Assembly (NCBI RefSeq): GCF_009905375.1
Contig: NW_027418084.1
Coordinates: forward strand, 96,568-160,567
DNA: 64,000 nt
Source of the DNA: Apium graveolens
Lineage: Eukaryota > Streptophyta > Magnoliopsida > Apiales > Apiaceae
Reading direction: 5' to 3'
This document shows, in pieces, positions 23,822 to 35,316 of this stretch (the first letter of the stretch is position 1; every line of letters begins with the position of its first letter). The position numbers and the translations under genes were made by a program. The notes under the pieces are model-generated. The model was given only the letters and a program-made list of their open reading frames with translations. It was not told where the DNA came from and made no database searches.

Positions 23822-23826
23822 GAATT
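23822..23826. repeat. Target site duplication GAATT, right of solo LTR D
   Basis: Partner of 19907-19911. It lies directly after the CA terminus of D. Confidence 0.88.
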
Positions 23827-26331
23827 TGTCTGACTTATGAGTTGAATCAGGGTTGTCTTGAAGTAGTGTTCATCACAGTGCTTTAAAAATGCCCAAGATG
23901 GCATGCCTGATCTTGAACTAGAGCCTACTTCTCCCCCTATATCCAATGGCTCTTCTTCACTATCTCCACCTTCACCTCCAAAGAATTCTTCTGAACCACC
24001 AGTCTCATAATCAACATCACTAGCTATAGAGGGCAAAGTTGTGATGGCATATTTAGCTCTTAGCATTGACTGTGTGGTGTGCACCAAGTTGAGCATCCTT
24101 TATGCATTATCATTGTCCTGTTCAGCTAGAAGTTGATATGCTGGAACAGGGTGAGTAAATGTCTCAGCATCAAGGGAGGTAGAATCTATAACAGTTTGAG
24201 GTTGCTGAGATAGTCACTCCCTATCTGCATCCTGGACATTCATTAACTCACTTGCAATGACATACACCCTTATATCTCCTGTACCTGCATTTCTCTCATT
24301 ATCTCTCTTTTGTTGCATCAAGGTCTCACCTTGGCTACCCACCCTCACACCCTCACCTTCACCATCTAAAGCGGGACTCCTCATACTCTCTTTTGCCAAT
24401 CCTGAAGAACCGGATTGCATATTTTCACTCTTCACCTCTTCTTTTTCTTGGGAGCAACCCAGACTCTCACTCAGTTCACTCCCTTCCCTCAATCCTAGGA
24501 GTAATTGTACTACCACTAAGTCTTCTGCACTTGAGATAAATGATAAAATTTGAAGTTGTGCAGGGACACTCGACGGATGAGGAATATCCATCGACTTATT
24601 AGTTTGACTATCCGACGGATAACTGCTGTTAGGCTTATCCATCGGAATACAATCACTACTCGACGGATGAACAATATCCATCGAGAGAGTAGGAATAAAT
24701 GAGTTTGGAGTGGAGACTATTGTGGACTCTGTGCAGATTGATGAAAATTTTGGCACAGATGTCTCAATAGTTCCTGAAAGAATTGGCAAGTGAGCTAACA
24801 AATCATCCAAAAGATGATACTCACTTGTACTAGATTTTGGCTTCCCCAACAGAGTTAAAGAAGGGGAATCAGGAATTGATGTGTTGATCATATCCACATC
24901 CAGAGAGTTTGTGGGAGAATTTAGTGTTTGAGGTGCTTCTATAACTAAAGATTTTGGCTGTGACTCCACATTTATTGGAGCCACATCAAACTGACTTTGA
25001 AAAGGTGTAGTGACTGTGTTTTTAGCACCAGTTTGCACAGTGTATGAACCCTGTGCATCCCCAAGGGTTTTTGGTTTCTTCTTTCTAGTATAGGTTTGGG
25101 GTGAGCTTGTGTCCCTTACCCTTTTGGCCTGGGCTCTTGGCTGAGAGCTTTGTTCAATAGTCACATCCTTTTGAGAGGATACAACTAGCAATGAGCTTAT
25201 TTCCTTATTAAGCACCGCAGTCTGTTGGGAAACTGCACTGTGGCTAGGCTGAGAAACACTCACCTCTCCAACCTTATCCTTAGGATTTCTTTTATGTTCA
25301 CCCTGTCCCTCACCTACCTTACCCACCTTTACACTCCCCTTTTTAGATTTGGTGGATTTTGCAACTGGCATCTTTTGAGAGATGCCAGAGGGGGCTTTCT
25401 TTGACTTGGATTTAGAACTTTTGGATTTAATAGCTTGGGTAGGAAACTGTTGGGACATTGACACAGTTGTCATAGCTATACTAGAATGCAAAGAAATTTG
25501 TGAGGTTGGAAGGGTAGAGGCAGATGAAATTACCTCACTTACCTGAGGTGCTTCTATTACAAGGAAATAGAAGAGTGGCACCTCTTTGTAATGGTTTGCC
25601 ATGTTCAAATCTGAAATAATTCTTCTCTCTTGAACCCAACAATCTAATTTGTTGGTTGGGTTCTCAAGCAAAATATCCTCAGAGAGGTGGTTAGCAATCA
25701 TCATTAAAAATCTAGCATAATAAACATTTTTACCCCTTTTATTTAACTCCCCTAACTTAAACCCCAACTCAAACAAAACAAGATCACTAAAGTTAAAGAA
25801 CTTATCAGTAACTAGCATGTAAAGCATGTTAAGCATAGAGATATTGACAGAATCAAAAATACTGATTTTACCATAGAATACCTTAGTAACTACATCACAT
25901 AGATAACTCCATTCCGTTTTAAGACCCAACCTCCTAATTTCAATTAACTTAGAAGTAGAGAGTGCATAGCCCATGGAGTTAAGCATATTAACAATGTCAG
26001 TGACTGTGTGTGGTGAAGTTACAATATTATCAGGAATTTTAAAACATGCTTTAACAACATCACTATTAATACAGAATTCCTTACCTTTAATAGTGAGTGT
26101 GATGGTCTTATCAATTGAGTTGTACACATCAGTTGACCATATTTCTTCAACAACCTCACAGAAGATGGTGGGTGATTCTAGCATGGCATAGTTGAGTTTG
26201 CAGTTATTCACAAAATCCATCATTTTGTGGTAGTCACCAGACTGTTGAATCCCCTTGTTTACTAGAGTCGTGAAGTTGTTCTTCTCATAGATAAATCCAG
26301 TTTGTGACATGATCTTGACGACTGGTGCCAT
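23827..26331 (-). pseudogene. 3' ORF of element C, N-terminal part (over 800 codons)
   Basis: The start is ATG at 26331 (MAPVVKIMSQTG), about 520 bases after pol. The frame is open for 705 codons, then has TGA at 24214-24216 and TAA at 24100-24102. It continues in the same frame to the D insertion at 23826. Residues 1-250 form a globular-looking domain with many I, L and F (for example FNFSDLVLFELGFKL). From about 260 it becomes low-complexity, rich in S, K, P and T, with basic clusters such as SKSKSKKAP and RKKKPK that could be nuclear signals. Around 24569-24685 the coding sequence contains six copies of the ATCCRTCGRG motif, read as repeated HPSS-like peptides. The position after RNase H matches the SIRE 'env-like' ORF, yet I see no signal peptide or membrane helix. 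Function unknown. Confidence 0.75.
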
Positions 26332-26853
26332 TGTTAGAGAGTGGAAATTGCAGAGATAGAGATGATAATTGCTTTTGAGAAAGAGAGAATTTAGAGCAGA
26401 TGAATTGAGAATGATAAAAGAAAAGCAATAAAAATGAATTATACTTTTATACTATCTCAAAAATAACTGTCAAAAATAATAAAGTAAAATAAAATAACCA
26501 AAAAGAATTGCCCAAAATAGCCATTTAAAAATAAACTGTAAAAATTCCTTCAATTATCCGTCATGTTATACTTGCAAACTATAAGTATACTCGATGGATA
26601 ATGTTCAGGGAATCAACGGCTAAAAATAAGAGAATTCGACGGATGAGGATAAATCAGTTATCCGTCGAGTCATAAAATATTCCAGAAAAATAATTGATTT
26701 TATTAACAAAATGTATACCGACGGATGATCAAACTCGATGGATAATGATCATCCGTCGAGATGTAAATTTTGACTTAGCCAAAATTTCATCCAAGACTGA
26801 AAAACGAATTAAATTTCTGGCTGCATTATAACTTGCAAATTATCTGAAAAGAT
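26332..26853 (-). other. Spacer between pol and 3' ORF in element C
   Basis: No ORF. AT-rich. It contains six copies of the ATCCRTCGRG motif at 26590, 26635, 26660, 26717, 26734 and 26751, in both orientations. Two adjacent copies at 26635 and 26660 face each other and could form a stem. The stretch could hold a splice site or promoter for the 3' ORF; I cannot place one. Confidence 0.65.
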
Positions 26854-28155
26854 TTAAGAATAATTTAGCATACCTAACTCACTTACCAACCTTGAAAAGA
26901 TGGATTCATCCAGTGGCTTGGTAAATATATCTGCAAGCTGCTTTTCACTTGGAACAAAATGTAGTTCCACAGTACCATTCATTACATGTTCCCTTATGGA
27001 GTGGTACTTGATGTCTATGTGCTTTGTCCTTGAATGTTGTACTAGTTTTTCAGTGATGGCAATTGCACTTGTGTTATCACAGAAAATGGGAATCCTTTCA
27101 ACTTGCAAACCATAGTCTAGCAATTGGTTTTTCATCCAAAAAATCTGTGCACAGCAACTGCCAGCAGCAATATATTCAGCTTCAGCTGTAGAAGTAGAAA
27201 CTGAATTTTGCTTTTTACTGAACCAGGATACAAGCTTGTTTCCTAGAAATTGACAGGTTCCTGTTGTACTTTTTCTATCAATTCTACAACCTACATAATC
27301 TGCATCTGAATAACCAGTTAGATCAAAACCAGAATCTCTAGGGTACCAAATGCCAAGTTTTGGTGTTCCCTTAGGATATCTGAAGATTCTCTTAATAGCT
27401 ACTAAGTGAGATTCTCTAGGATCAGCCTGAAATCTAGCACACAAACATATAGCAAACATTATATTTGGCCTACTAGCTGTTAAGTACAGAAGTGAGCCAA
27501 CCATGCCCCTATAACTTGAAATATCCACAGACTTTTCAGTAGTGTTTAATTCAAGCTTAGTTGCAGTGGCCATGGGAGTTTTTGCAGATGTGCAATCCAT
27601 TAGATCAAACTTCTTCAAAAGATCATAAATGTATTTAGTTTGACTAATGAATATTCCATCACTAACTTGTTTAACTTGCAAACCAAGAAAGTAAGTTAGT
27701 TCTCCCATCATACTCATTTCATACTTACTTTGCATCAATTTGGCAAACTTTTTGTAAAGTTTTTCATCTGTAGAGCCAAAAATAATGTCATCTACATAAA
27801 TTTGAACAAGTATACTAGAGCCATTAACATTTCTAAAAAAGAGTTTTGTCTACAGTACCTCTAGTGAAGTGATTCTCTAAAAGAAACTTTGACAAAGTGT
27901 CATACCAGGCTCTAGGAGCTAGCTTCAGTCCATAAAGTGCTTTCAAAAGATAGTAAACATATTTTGGAAAATTTGGATCTTCAAAATCAGGAGGCTGACT
28001 GACATAGACTTCCTCCTCCAAATCTCCATTCAGAAAGGCACTTTTGACATCCATTTGATAGACTTTGAAATTGGCATGGGCTGTATAGGATAAGAAGATT
28101 CTGATGGCTTCAAGTCTTGCAACAGGAGCAAATGTTTCATCAAAATCTATTCCTT
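26854..28155 (-). pseudogene. Reverse transcriptase and RNase H of element C (copia)
   Basis: The RT palm includes [12 protein letters not shown] (28054), [12 protein letters not shown] and the YVDD box encoded at 27787-27798. RNase H follows with YSDADYVGCRIDRKSTTG, STAEAEYIA and the end LADIFTKPLDES, terminating at 26854. A one-base deletion at about 27833 separates the first RT block from the YVDD part, and further breaks lie between 28055 and 28155. The RNase H half is a long open piece (27738-26854). These are standard copia motifs. The product would copy genomic RNA to DNA; this copy is dead. Confidence 0.9.
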
Positions 28156-28875
28156 CTAGTTGACAATAGTCTTAGCAACCAATCTAGCTTTGTTCCTAAC
28201 TACTATGCCATTTTCATCCATCTTGTTTCTGAATACCCATTTGGTGTCTATTGGATTCTTTCCTTTAGGATTGGGCACCAGCTTCCATACCTTATTCCTC
28301 TCAAATTGGTTTAGCTCCTCCTGCATAGATAAAATCCAATCAGGATCCAACAAAGCTTCTTCTACCTTCTTTGGTTCTTCCTTAGAAAGAAAGCTGTTGT
28401 ATAGACATTCTTCTTGAGTTGCTCTCCTTGTTTGAACTCTAGAAGATACATCACCAATGATGAGCTCAAAGGGGTGATCCTTTGTCCATTTCCTTTATTG
28501 AGGTAGATTAGCTCTAGATGAAGAGGCCTCATTGTTGTCTTGATGTGTGATTGAGTTATGATTGTTAGAAACTCCCCCTGAGTTAATGGATCTTTGATTT
28601 GAGAAAGGGGAACTTTCTGTAAGTGATCTTTTTTGACTTTCAGCTTCTTTTGATGACCCGACGGATGGTGAATTTTGAGTACCGACGGATGAAGCTGGTT
28701 GTCTCCCGACGGATGAAGCATTTTGCAACTCGACAGATGTTGAATTTTTTGCTTCATTGGTAGTGGATTTTTCTGCATTATCCTTTGATACTGTTTCTTG
28801 ATCACTTTCATCATCACTGCCATCACTAACCATCTCCATATTGTCAAATTTGAGGCTCTCATGGTAATCTCCATC
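28156..28875 (-). pseudogene. Integrase-RT linker and RT N-terminus of element C
   Basis: The stretch 28353-28156 encodes the start of copia RT (NKVWKLVPNPKGKNPIDTKWVF, then KARLVAK). Upstream, 28839-28495 is a low-complexity acidic and Ser-rich linker (DGSDDESDQETVS). It contains four copies of the motif at 28657, 28681, 28705 and 28729, which translate as a repeated SSVG/PSVG peptide. The three pieces are in different frames. Confidence 0.8.
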
Positions 28876-29595
28876 TTACAGTCCTTCAATCTTTTTATCA
28901 TCAAACACAACATGTATTGATTCCACAACAATGTTGGTTCTTAGATTGTAGATTCTATATGTTTTACCAACAGCATATCCAACAAAAATTCCTTCATCTG
29001 CTTTATCATCAAACTTCCCATTCTGATCAGTTTGATTTCTCAAGATATAACATTTACAGCCAAAGACATGAAGAAAATTTAGAGTTGGCTTCTTGTTTTT
29101 GAACAATTGATAGGGAGTCATGCATTTTGCTTGATTAACCAGAGAAATATTCTGAGTGTAGCATGCAGTATTTACAGCTTCAGCCCAGAAATATGTTGGT
29201 AATTTAGATTCTTCAAGCATTGTCCTTGCAGCTTCAATAAGTGATATGTTTTTCCTTTGTACTACTCCATTTTGTTGTGGAGTTCTTGCTGCTGAAAACT
29301 CATGCAAAATCCAAGAGATGATGATATCAATGCAAAAGCATTGATAGGGAGTCATGCATTTTGCTTGATTATTGACTTGCCTTATGTGATTGATGATGAT
29401 TTCACTAGCCTCATCTTTAGACTTTAGGAAATATGTCCAAGAGAACTTTAAGAAATCATCTATAATTACTAGGAAAAATCTTTTCCTTGAGATGGACAAC
29501 ACAATGACTGGTCCAAACAAATCCATGTGTAGCAGTTGCATAGGTTCTTCAATTATTGAATCAAGCTTCTTTTTGGTAGGCATCACACAATCCAT
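28876..29595 (-). pseudogene. Integrase of element C (copia), catalytic core damaged
   Basis: The open frame has the first catalytic block (LLHMDLFGP) and FLKFSWTYFLKSKDEA, then an abnormal segment. The usual second catalytic block (a D followed by NG, in a phrase like SDNGxEF) is absent. In its place lies a second copy of a 32-base phrase found 234 bases away at 29106-29137 (copy at 29340-29371). The block after it, AARTPQQNGVVQRKN, has Q (CAA at the codon) where the catalytic glutamate is expected. The C-terminal part (YFWAEAVNTACY, VFGCKCYI, FVGYA) is normal. The protein could not integrate DNA. Confidence 0.85.
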
Positions 29596-30183
29596 CCTTA
29601 GAAAACTCCACCTGAGGAATACCTCTAACCAGTTCTTTCTTTACAAGTTCATTCATGGTCTTGAAGTTTAGATGGGATAACTTCTTGTGCCATAACCAAC
29701 TTTCATTCTGACTTTCCTTGCTGAGAAGACAAGTAACAGATTCTACATTTGATGAGTTGAAGTCAACTAGGTACACATTCCCTTTTCTCACACCAGTGAG
29801 AACCACTTTGTTGCTTCTCTTGTTTGTCACAACACAGGCTTCTGAGTTGAAGGTTACTGAATTACCTTTATCACAAAGCTGGCTGATACTCAACAAATTG
29901 TGCTTGAGACCATCCACTAAGGCAACCTCCTCAATGATGACATTGTCTTTTGAAATCAAGCCATATCCCACAATATAACCCTTGCTATCATCTCTAAAAG
30001 TAATACTTGGGCCAGCTCTCTCCTTGAACTCAGTGATCAGGGTAGAATCACCAGTCATGTGTCTTGAATAACCACTATCCAAGTACCATAGATTCTTTCT
30101 ATTTCCCTGTACACATTAAAATCAAATCAAGTTGATTTTGGTACCCATGTTTCCTTGGGTCCTGCCTTGTTAGCTTTCTTTTT
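29561..30183 (-). pseudogene. Protease and pre-integrase region of element C
   Basis: The stretch 30082-29561 encodes the copia protease, seen from its active site onward as LDSGYSRHMTGD. The usual block is DSGCSxHMTG; here C is replaced by Y. It is followed by LKHNLLSISQLCDKG and the pre-integrase zinc region (WLWHKKLSHLNFKTMNEL, with the final cysteine pair altered to CDAYQKEA). Upstream, to 30183, stops separate it from the gag C-terminus. It would mature the polyprotein in the particle. Confidence 0.85.
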
Positions 30184-31193
30184 CTATTTCTTAGGCTTAA
30201 TCTCATTTGACTTGGGGATATCAGATTCATCCTTAGTCATTTGAGTTGAACCTTTGAAACCATTCATTACAATAGAATTATCATGCATATTTTGATTAAC
30301 AGGAAATGGCATGCTATTAGTAAACATATTATTCCAGTAAGGCATGCTAAATGGCATTTGTGGCATACTGAATCCAGCATAATAAGGATTAGGTGTAAAT
30401 GGCATATTAGCAAACTGTGCATTCATATTATGTGTAGATATACCATTTATAGGCATAGAATGCATGGCATTTATGTTGGGAAAATGAGGTGGCACAGATA
30501 TGGAAGTAGGCATGGCAGTTTTGCAATTAACAGACAAATGATTTACACTACCACACTTGACATATTTTTCTAGGAGCATATTTATCAGGTGTGTAGTTGT
30601 TATGCTTGGTAATTCCTACTTTACCATTTCTATTATTTTTCTTTTTAGCCTCTTTTTTAACCTCAATCTTTTCCAGTCTGTCACTCAATTGCTTGACAGA
30701 CATATGACCAATATTAGCCTTTTTCTCCTTCTTCACTTGACTGGATTCTCCTGGAACAAAATTCTTGGAAACTGATCCATATTTCTCATTTAACTTGGCA
30801 AGTTTGGCTTTACTCACAGGTTTGCTCACTGTCGACGGAGGAGGATTTATATCACTCGACGGATAACCCTTTTTGTTATCCGACGGATGACCCTCATGAT
30901 CCGTCGATCTACATCTGTTAGCAATCCTTCAACCAAATTGGATTCCAGCTTCTCCTTATTCTTCTTCCAGGCTACATCACAAAATGACTCAATACCTTGA
31001 ACTTTAGTGATTTGAGCATGAACATCTCTAGATGTTTTCCATGCCTTAATCACCTCCTGTTCTCGTTCAAGCTGCTTCTTCAAGATCTCTTCTTTCTTCA
31101 AGGACTCAGTTAATTCATCCTTAGCAATTTTACACTCAATTCTCAATTTTTCAAATTCAATGAACTGAGACTCTAGCACATTATTCCTCTCAT
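30184..31193 (-). pseudogene. gag-protease linker of element C
   Basis: The downstream part of gag-pol lies in at least three frames: 31179-30847 (a charged helical stretch, probably coiled coil, with many K, E and R), 30829-30548 and 30579-30184 (rich in N, M, P and F). Near 30855-30908 there are three copies of the motif, translated as the basic RRITKRVIRRV stretch in one frame. It has no catalytic domain and is typical of long SIRE gag tails. Confidence 0.7.
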
Positions 31194-32507
31194 TTAAAAA
31201 ATTGTTTTCTTTGATTTTAGCATTTTCCTAAGAGACTTAAGTGTAAAACGCAAGTGATATAATTCTGTAGACATGTCATTTATTGCATCATTACACTCAG
31301 CTTTAGATAAATATGCTAGGTTAGTGGTGATAACCTGATTACTTGAAGAACTTGTCTCTGTTTCATCAGACTTGGCCATTAGGGCTAGATTGACATAGCT
31401 GATATCCTCATCCTCATCCAGACCATCTGTTGCCCAGTCATTTTCTTGTGTAATGAAAGCCATTTTCTTTTGTTTGAGCAACTCAAAGTATTTCTGTTTA
31501 TAATCCACAGGCTCAAACTTCTTTTTGCTGGAATCTGACTTTCTACACTCACTGGCAAAGTGCCCTGCTAAGCCACATTTGAAACATTTGAATTTTGATT
31601 TGTCCACCATGTTTCTATTTGGATTAGCTGCTCCAAAATTCTTCTTGAACTTGAGATTGGTAAATCTTCTGGAAAGAAATGCTAGATGTTCATCAATATC
31701 TTCCATGTCATCTTGGCTCAAAGAATCTTCATTTTCTGCTACCATCCCCTTGCCCTTGTTTTCACAGACCTTTGAAGTTGATTCAACAGCTTCCATCTTC
31801 ATATCCTTCACTTTCTCAACTAGTGCAATGGATCCTCCTTTCTTCTTTCCTCTCTCCATCCTCTCATCTTGCTCTATTTCAAGCTCATAAGTTTTCAGGA
31901 TGCCATACAGTCTCTCCAAAGTAAACTCCTTGTAATCTTGAGAGTTTCTCAATGAGACTGTCATAGGTTTCCATTCCTTTAGAAGAGACCTAAGGAAATT
32001 AAGATTGGAGTCTTTTCTCTGATAGACCCTTCCATGCAACTTCAGAGCATTTAGTAGTTTTTGAAATCTACTGAAAATGTCAGTGAGAGACTCACTGTCT
32101 TCACTATGAAAGTGCTCATATTGCTGAATTGGTAGCTGCATCTTATTTTCCCTGACTTGTTCAGTGCCATCACAGATAATCTGTATAGTATCCCAAACTT
32201 CCTTTGCAGTTTTGCAATTGATGATGTTGTCAAACATGTCACCATCAACTCCATTGAATGGGATATTCATGGCCTTCTTATATTTCCTGACTTGTTCAAT
32301 ATCAGGATCAGGCCATTCATGCCTTGGCTTGGGGACAGATGGCTCGTTTCCAGTTGCAGCTTTCATTGGCACATGACGACCTCTCTCTATGCAATCCACA
32401 TAGGCCTCATCTTGAGAAATTAAATGGAGATGCATTTTTACCTTCCAATGATGGTAATTATCTTTATCCAGAAAAGGAATCTTGACTCCAACGTCCTTCT
32501 TGTTCAT
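31194..32507 (-). pseudogene. gag of element C (437 codons open)
   Basis: The ATG at 32505-32507 (MNKKDVGVKIP) starts 47 bases after the primer site, which decides the start. The frame has the copia gag core (LDKDNYHHWKVKMHLHL, KEVWDTIQIICDG, FSRFQKLLNALKLHG, LRSLLKEWKPMTVSL) and one zinc knuckle, CFKCGLAGHFASEC, at about residue 310. It ends at 31194 through a frameshift rather than at the natural end, because the following frame continues related sequence. Gag builds the particle and packages RNA. Confidence 0.88.
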
Positions 32508-32554
32508 CTTGTTGTTTTGTTGTGATCTTTAAACTCTTTGTTTATCAAGAGCTT

Positions 32555-32566
32555 GCTCTGATACCA
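32555..32566 (-). other. Primer binding site of element C (initiator Met tRNA)
   Basis: On the minus strand TGGTATCAGAGC lies two bases from the LTR end (GGGACTAACA). It matches initiator tRNA-Met exactly over 12 bases. Confidence 0.93.
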
Positions 32567-32568
32567 AT

Positions 32569-33311
32569 TGTTAGTCCCTAACGACGCAACAAGAATTATA
32601 GAAGGGGGGTTGAATGGAATTCTTGAACCTTTTTCACAAATTATAAAATGTTCTATCTTAATAATATATAAGTGTTTGATTTGCAAAGTACGGAATAAGA
32701 AGTTAGTAAAATCAAAACCCAAGTAATTAAAAACACAAGTCTTTAAAAACTTTCTGGTGGATTTGAATGTATCCACCAGAGATATATATTATATCAAGAG
32801 AACTCTGTGTAGCAAGATTAGCTCACAACTGCTTACAAATATGAACAACTAAGTTTACAGAGAAATGCATAGGATGTAGCTTACAATTGTTTCTCTGAGA
32901 TAATGTTCTTGCTTAGTTTTTTCCTATTTGCTACTTCTTAGTTTATATATCACCAAGATTACAAAGTAATAAGACAAGATAATAAAACAAAACCTATCAA
33001 GTCTAGTACTATGCTACTTCATTACTCTATTCCTGCATCTTTGAATATCTTCATAATAGCATGGAAATGGCAATGCTTCTTTGTTCTCTAAAACCCAGTT
33101 GAATAGGCTTCCACATTCCTTTTGCATACACTCGACGCATGTGACTATGTTGTCACTGTCAACAGATATTTGAATTGATTATCCGTCGGGTACATGATCA
33201 TCCGTCGGGGTGCCTTATTGATCATCCTTCGAGTGGCATTGTTGTTTATCTGTCGGGTAGCTATCTGGCACTTGACTTCATTTCATTTATGCAGAATTAC
33301 AAGACATCATC
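32569..33311 (-). repeat. 5' LTR remnant of element C, cut by element H
   Basis: It matches 17055-17803 and stops at 33311, where TGTAATATCC of H begins. About 270 bases of the LTR must lie right of the window, beyond H. It holds four motif copies at 33181, 33200, 33224 and 33248; the third and fourth are degenerate. Confidence 0.92.
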
Positions 33312-33990
33312 TGTAATATCCGGGATATATCGTGTAATTATTTTTGCTAATAAATAATTATTATATGTGTTCCGTATCTATTCTGTGAATTATTAGTTAA
33401 ATGTTAAATGTGTTTGGATGTTTAAAAATATTATTAATTAAGTATTTTAATTTTTATATGTCCAAAATAAAATATAAATAATTGTCATATCTTCCTAATT
33501 ATTTTTATGTTGATTTATGAATTTAGAGGAATCATATAAATTTTATAAAATCTTTTTCCGGGTATTAAAATCTATTTTATAAAAACGGGAACCAACCGAC
33601 GTCATCCGTTGTTACGTTTTTAGAACCCAAAACTCTTCCGAGAACTCCTTCCTAACCTAATTGTAATATTCCGAGCATTTTCCATGTTTTGACTTTTTCG
33701 ATCCGGCGTACGGTTTGTCCTGCGCGGGTCCTGGCGCAACATTTTCGATACAATATTCGTTTCGGTAAATCAATAAAACTCGTATTTTCGGTAAACGGGA
33801 GCTTTTGATTAAACTATCACAATTATCACCTCGTAGTACGTGTAACCAGGCGCTGAGACCAAGACCGCAATACAAATTGTACTAATTTCGATAATTATCC
33901 CGAAAACCGATACCATTTGGATCAGTTTTTACAAATAAACGTACCGTTTTATATCCGAAATGATCCAATGGGATACTAATTTTCCGTAAT

Positions 33991-33998
33991 TATAAATA
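33991..33998 (+). promoter_or_regulatory. Putative TATA box, unit 1 of LTR H
   Basis: tataaata followed by gccttttaccg, in the sense orientation of H. A sharply TATA-like phrase in each of the three units makes promoter function plausible; transcription start is not shown by the sequence. Confidence 0.55.
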
Positions 33999-35308
33999 GC
34001 CTTTTACCGTATTTTATTTCGTATCAAAATCATTTGCAGCCAGCTAAATATATAATTTTCCAGAGAAAAACCTTATATTCATATAATCTTCTGAAAATCA
34101 AACCACAAATCGAAGGTGTTATTGATCTCTGTTTTCAAATCTTGAGTAACCAAAACGAAGGATTTGAGTAGTACTATCAGATTCTGAGCTTCGTTTTACT
34201 GCAGAAATCAAGGTTATTTTTCTACATTTTTATTTAATTTTGAATTATTTTTATTAAAAATATGAATTATTTTTCGGATGATTGTTTGTATGATTTGATG
34301 ATTGCATGTTGTAGAGCTTGTTTTCTTAATGATTTTAATATGTCATACATCTGATTTGGAGTTCAATAACATGTTCAAAATTGAGTTTAATTTTCGAATT
34401 TTGAAATTACGGTTTATAACCTGTATGAATGTTTTCAATTGAAATTTGGGGCTTTTTGATTTAGGGGTTATTATTTGTTGTTTTATAGTGGGTTGTGTTC
34501 CTTATGAAATTTGCAATCGATTGGTATATAGCTCGTTAACGGAGGATTTGTGAATTGAAGGGAGTTGTGTTTTGAAGATTTACGATGTTCGCCGAAAACC
34601 GGCGATGTTCTTGGCCAATTTCCGGCCAAGTCTGGGGTTATTGATGTGTTTTGATTGCATGTATAGATTCCTGGTGATATGTAGTTTAATTCTGGAGCTT
34701 GTGGTGGTGTGACTGTACCTGGATCCCCTTTTCCGGCGAGACAGGGTATTTTCCGGCGAAGTTCGACGGTGAACTTTACAAAATTGCATTTCAGTCCCTG
34801 AGGTTTTGAAAACGAAACAGTTAGGTCCCTGAGGTTTCCAGAACTTGTAAATTTTGGATTCCTGTTTTAAAAATATTCAAAAACCATATTCCCTATTTAT
34901 TTTTATTATAAAAATTCGATTTCAATTTCTGAAAATTCCAAAAAATTATTATTTTAATTCCAAAAATTATTTTTAATTCAAAAATAAATCTGAATTAATT
35001 AGTTAATTAATTTCAGTTAATTTTTAATTGGTTAATTAGTCAATTAATTCGAAAATTAATTGATTAATTGATTTAATTAATTATTAATTGATTTTAATTA
35101 ATTATTTAATTAGATTTAATTATTTAAAAATGATTTAAAAATTCCGAAAAATAGTTTCGAGCTTTAAAATATTATTTTAAATTGTTTTCAAGGCTCGATA
35201 ATTATTATAAAATTATCCTGAACACCGATACCGTTTGGATCAGTTTTTACAAATAAACGTACTGTTTTATATCCGGAATGATCCAACGGGATACTAATTT
35301 TCCGTAAT

Positions 35309-35316
35309 TATAAATA
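35309..35316 (+). promoter_or_regulatory. Putative TATA box, unit 2 of LTR H
   Basis: tataaata in the same context as at 33991, about 1,318 bases downstream. Confidence 0.55.

Larger units (their letters stand above)
17055..33311 (-). mobile_element. Element C: SIRE-type Ty1/copia retrotransposon with extra 3' ORF
   Basis: A minus-strand copia element. In order: 5' LTR remnant (32569-33311), primer site, gag, protease, integrase, RT, RNase H, a long extra ORF and the 3' LTR (17055-18077). Integrase before RT defines copia. The long ORF after RNase H and the gag of over 430 residues fit the SIRE (Maximus) lineage. Two later insertions interrupt it: the solo LTR D at 19912 and element H at 33312. 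Without D its visible length is about 12.3 kb. All reading frames carry stops or frameshifts. Confidence 0.9.

Noticed and set aside
23827..26331. Calling the 3' ORF of C an envelope gene
   Set aside because: It sits in the env-like position of SIRE elements, but I see no signal peptide, membrane helix or cleavage site in the readable sequence.
17667..33257. CRISPR-like interpretation of the dispersed 10-bp motif
   Set aside because: Copies are short, irregularly spaced, in both orientations and within a plant retrotransposon. There is no repeat-spacer order.
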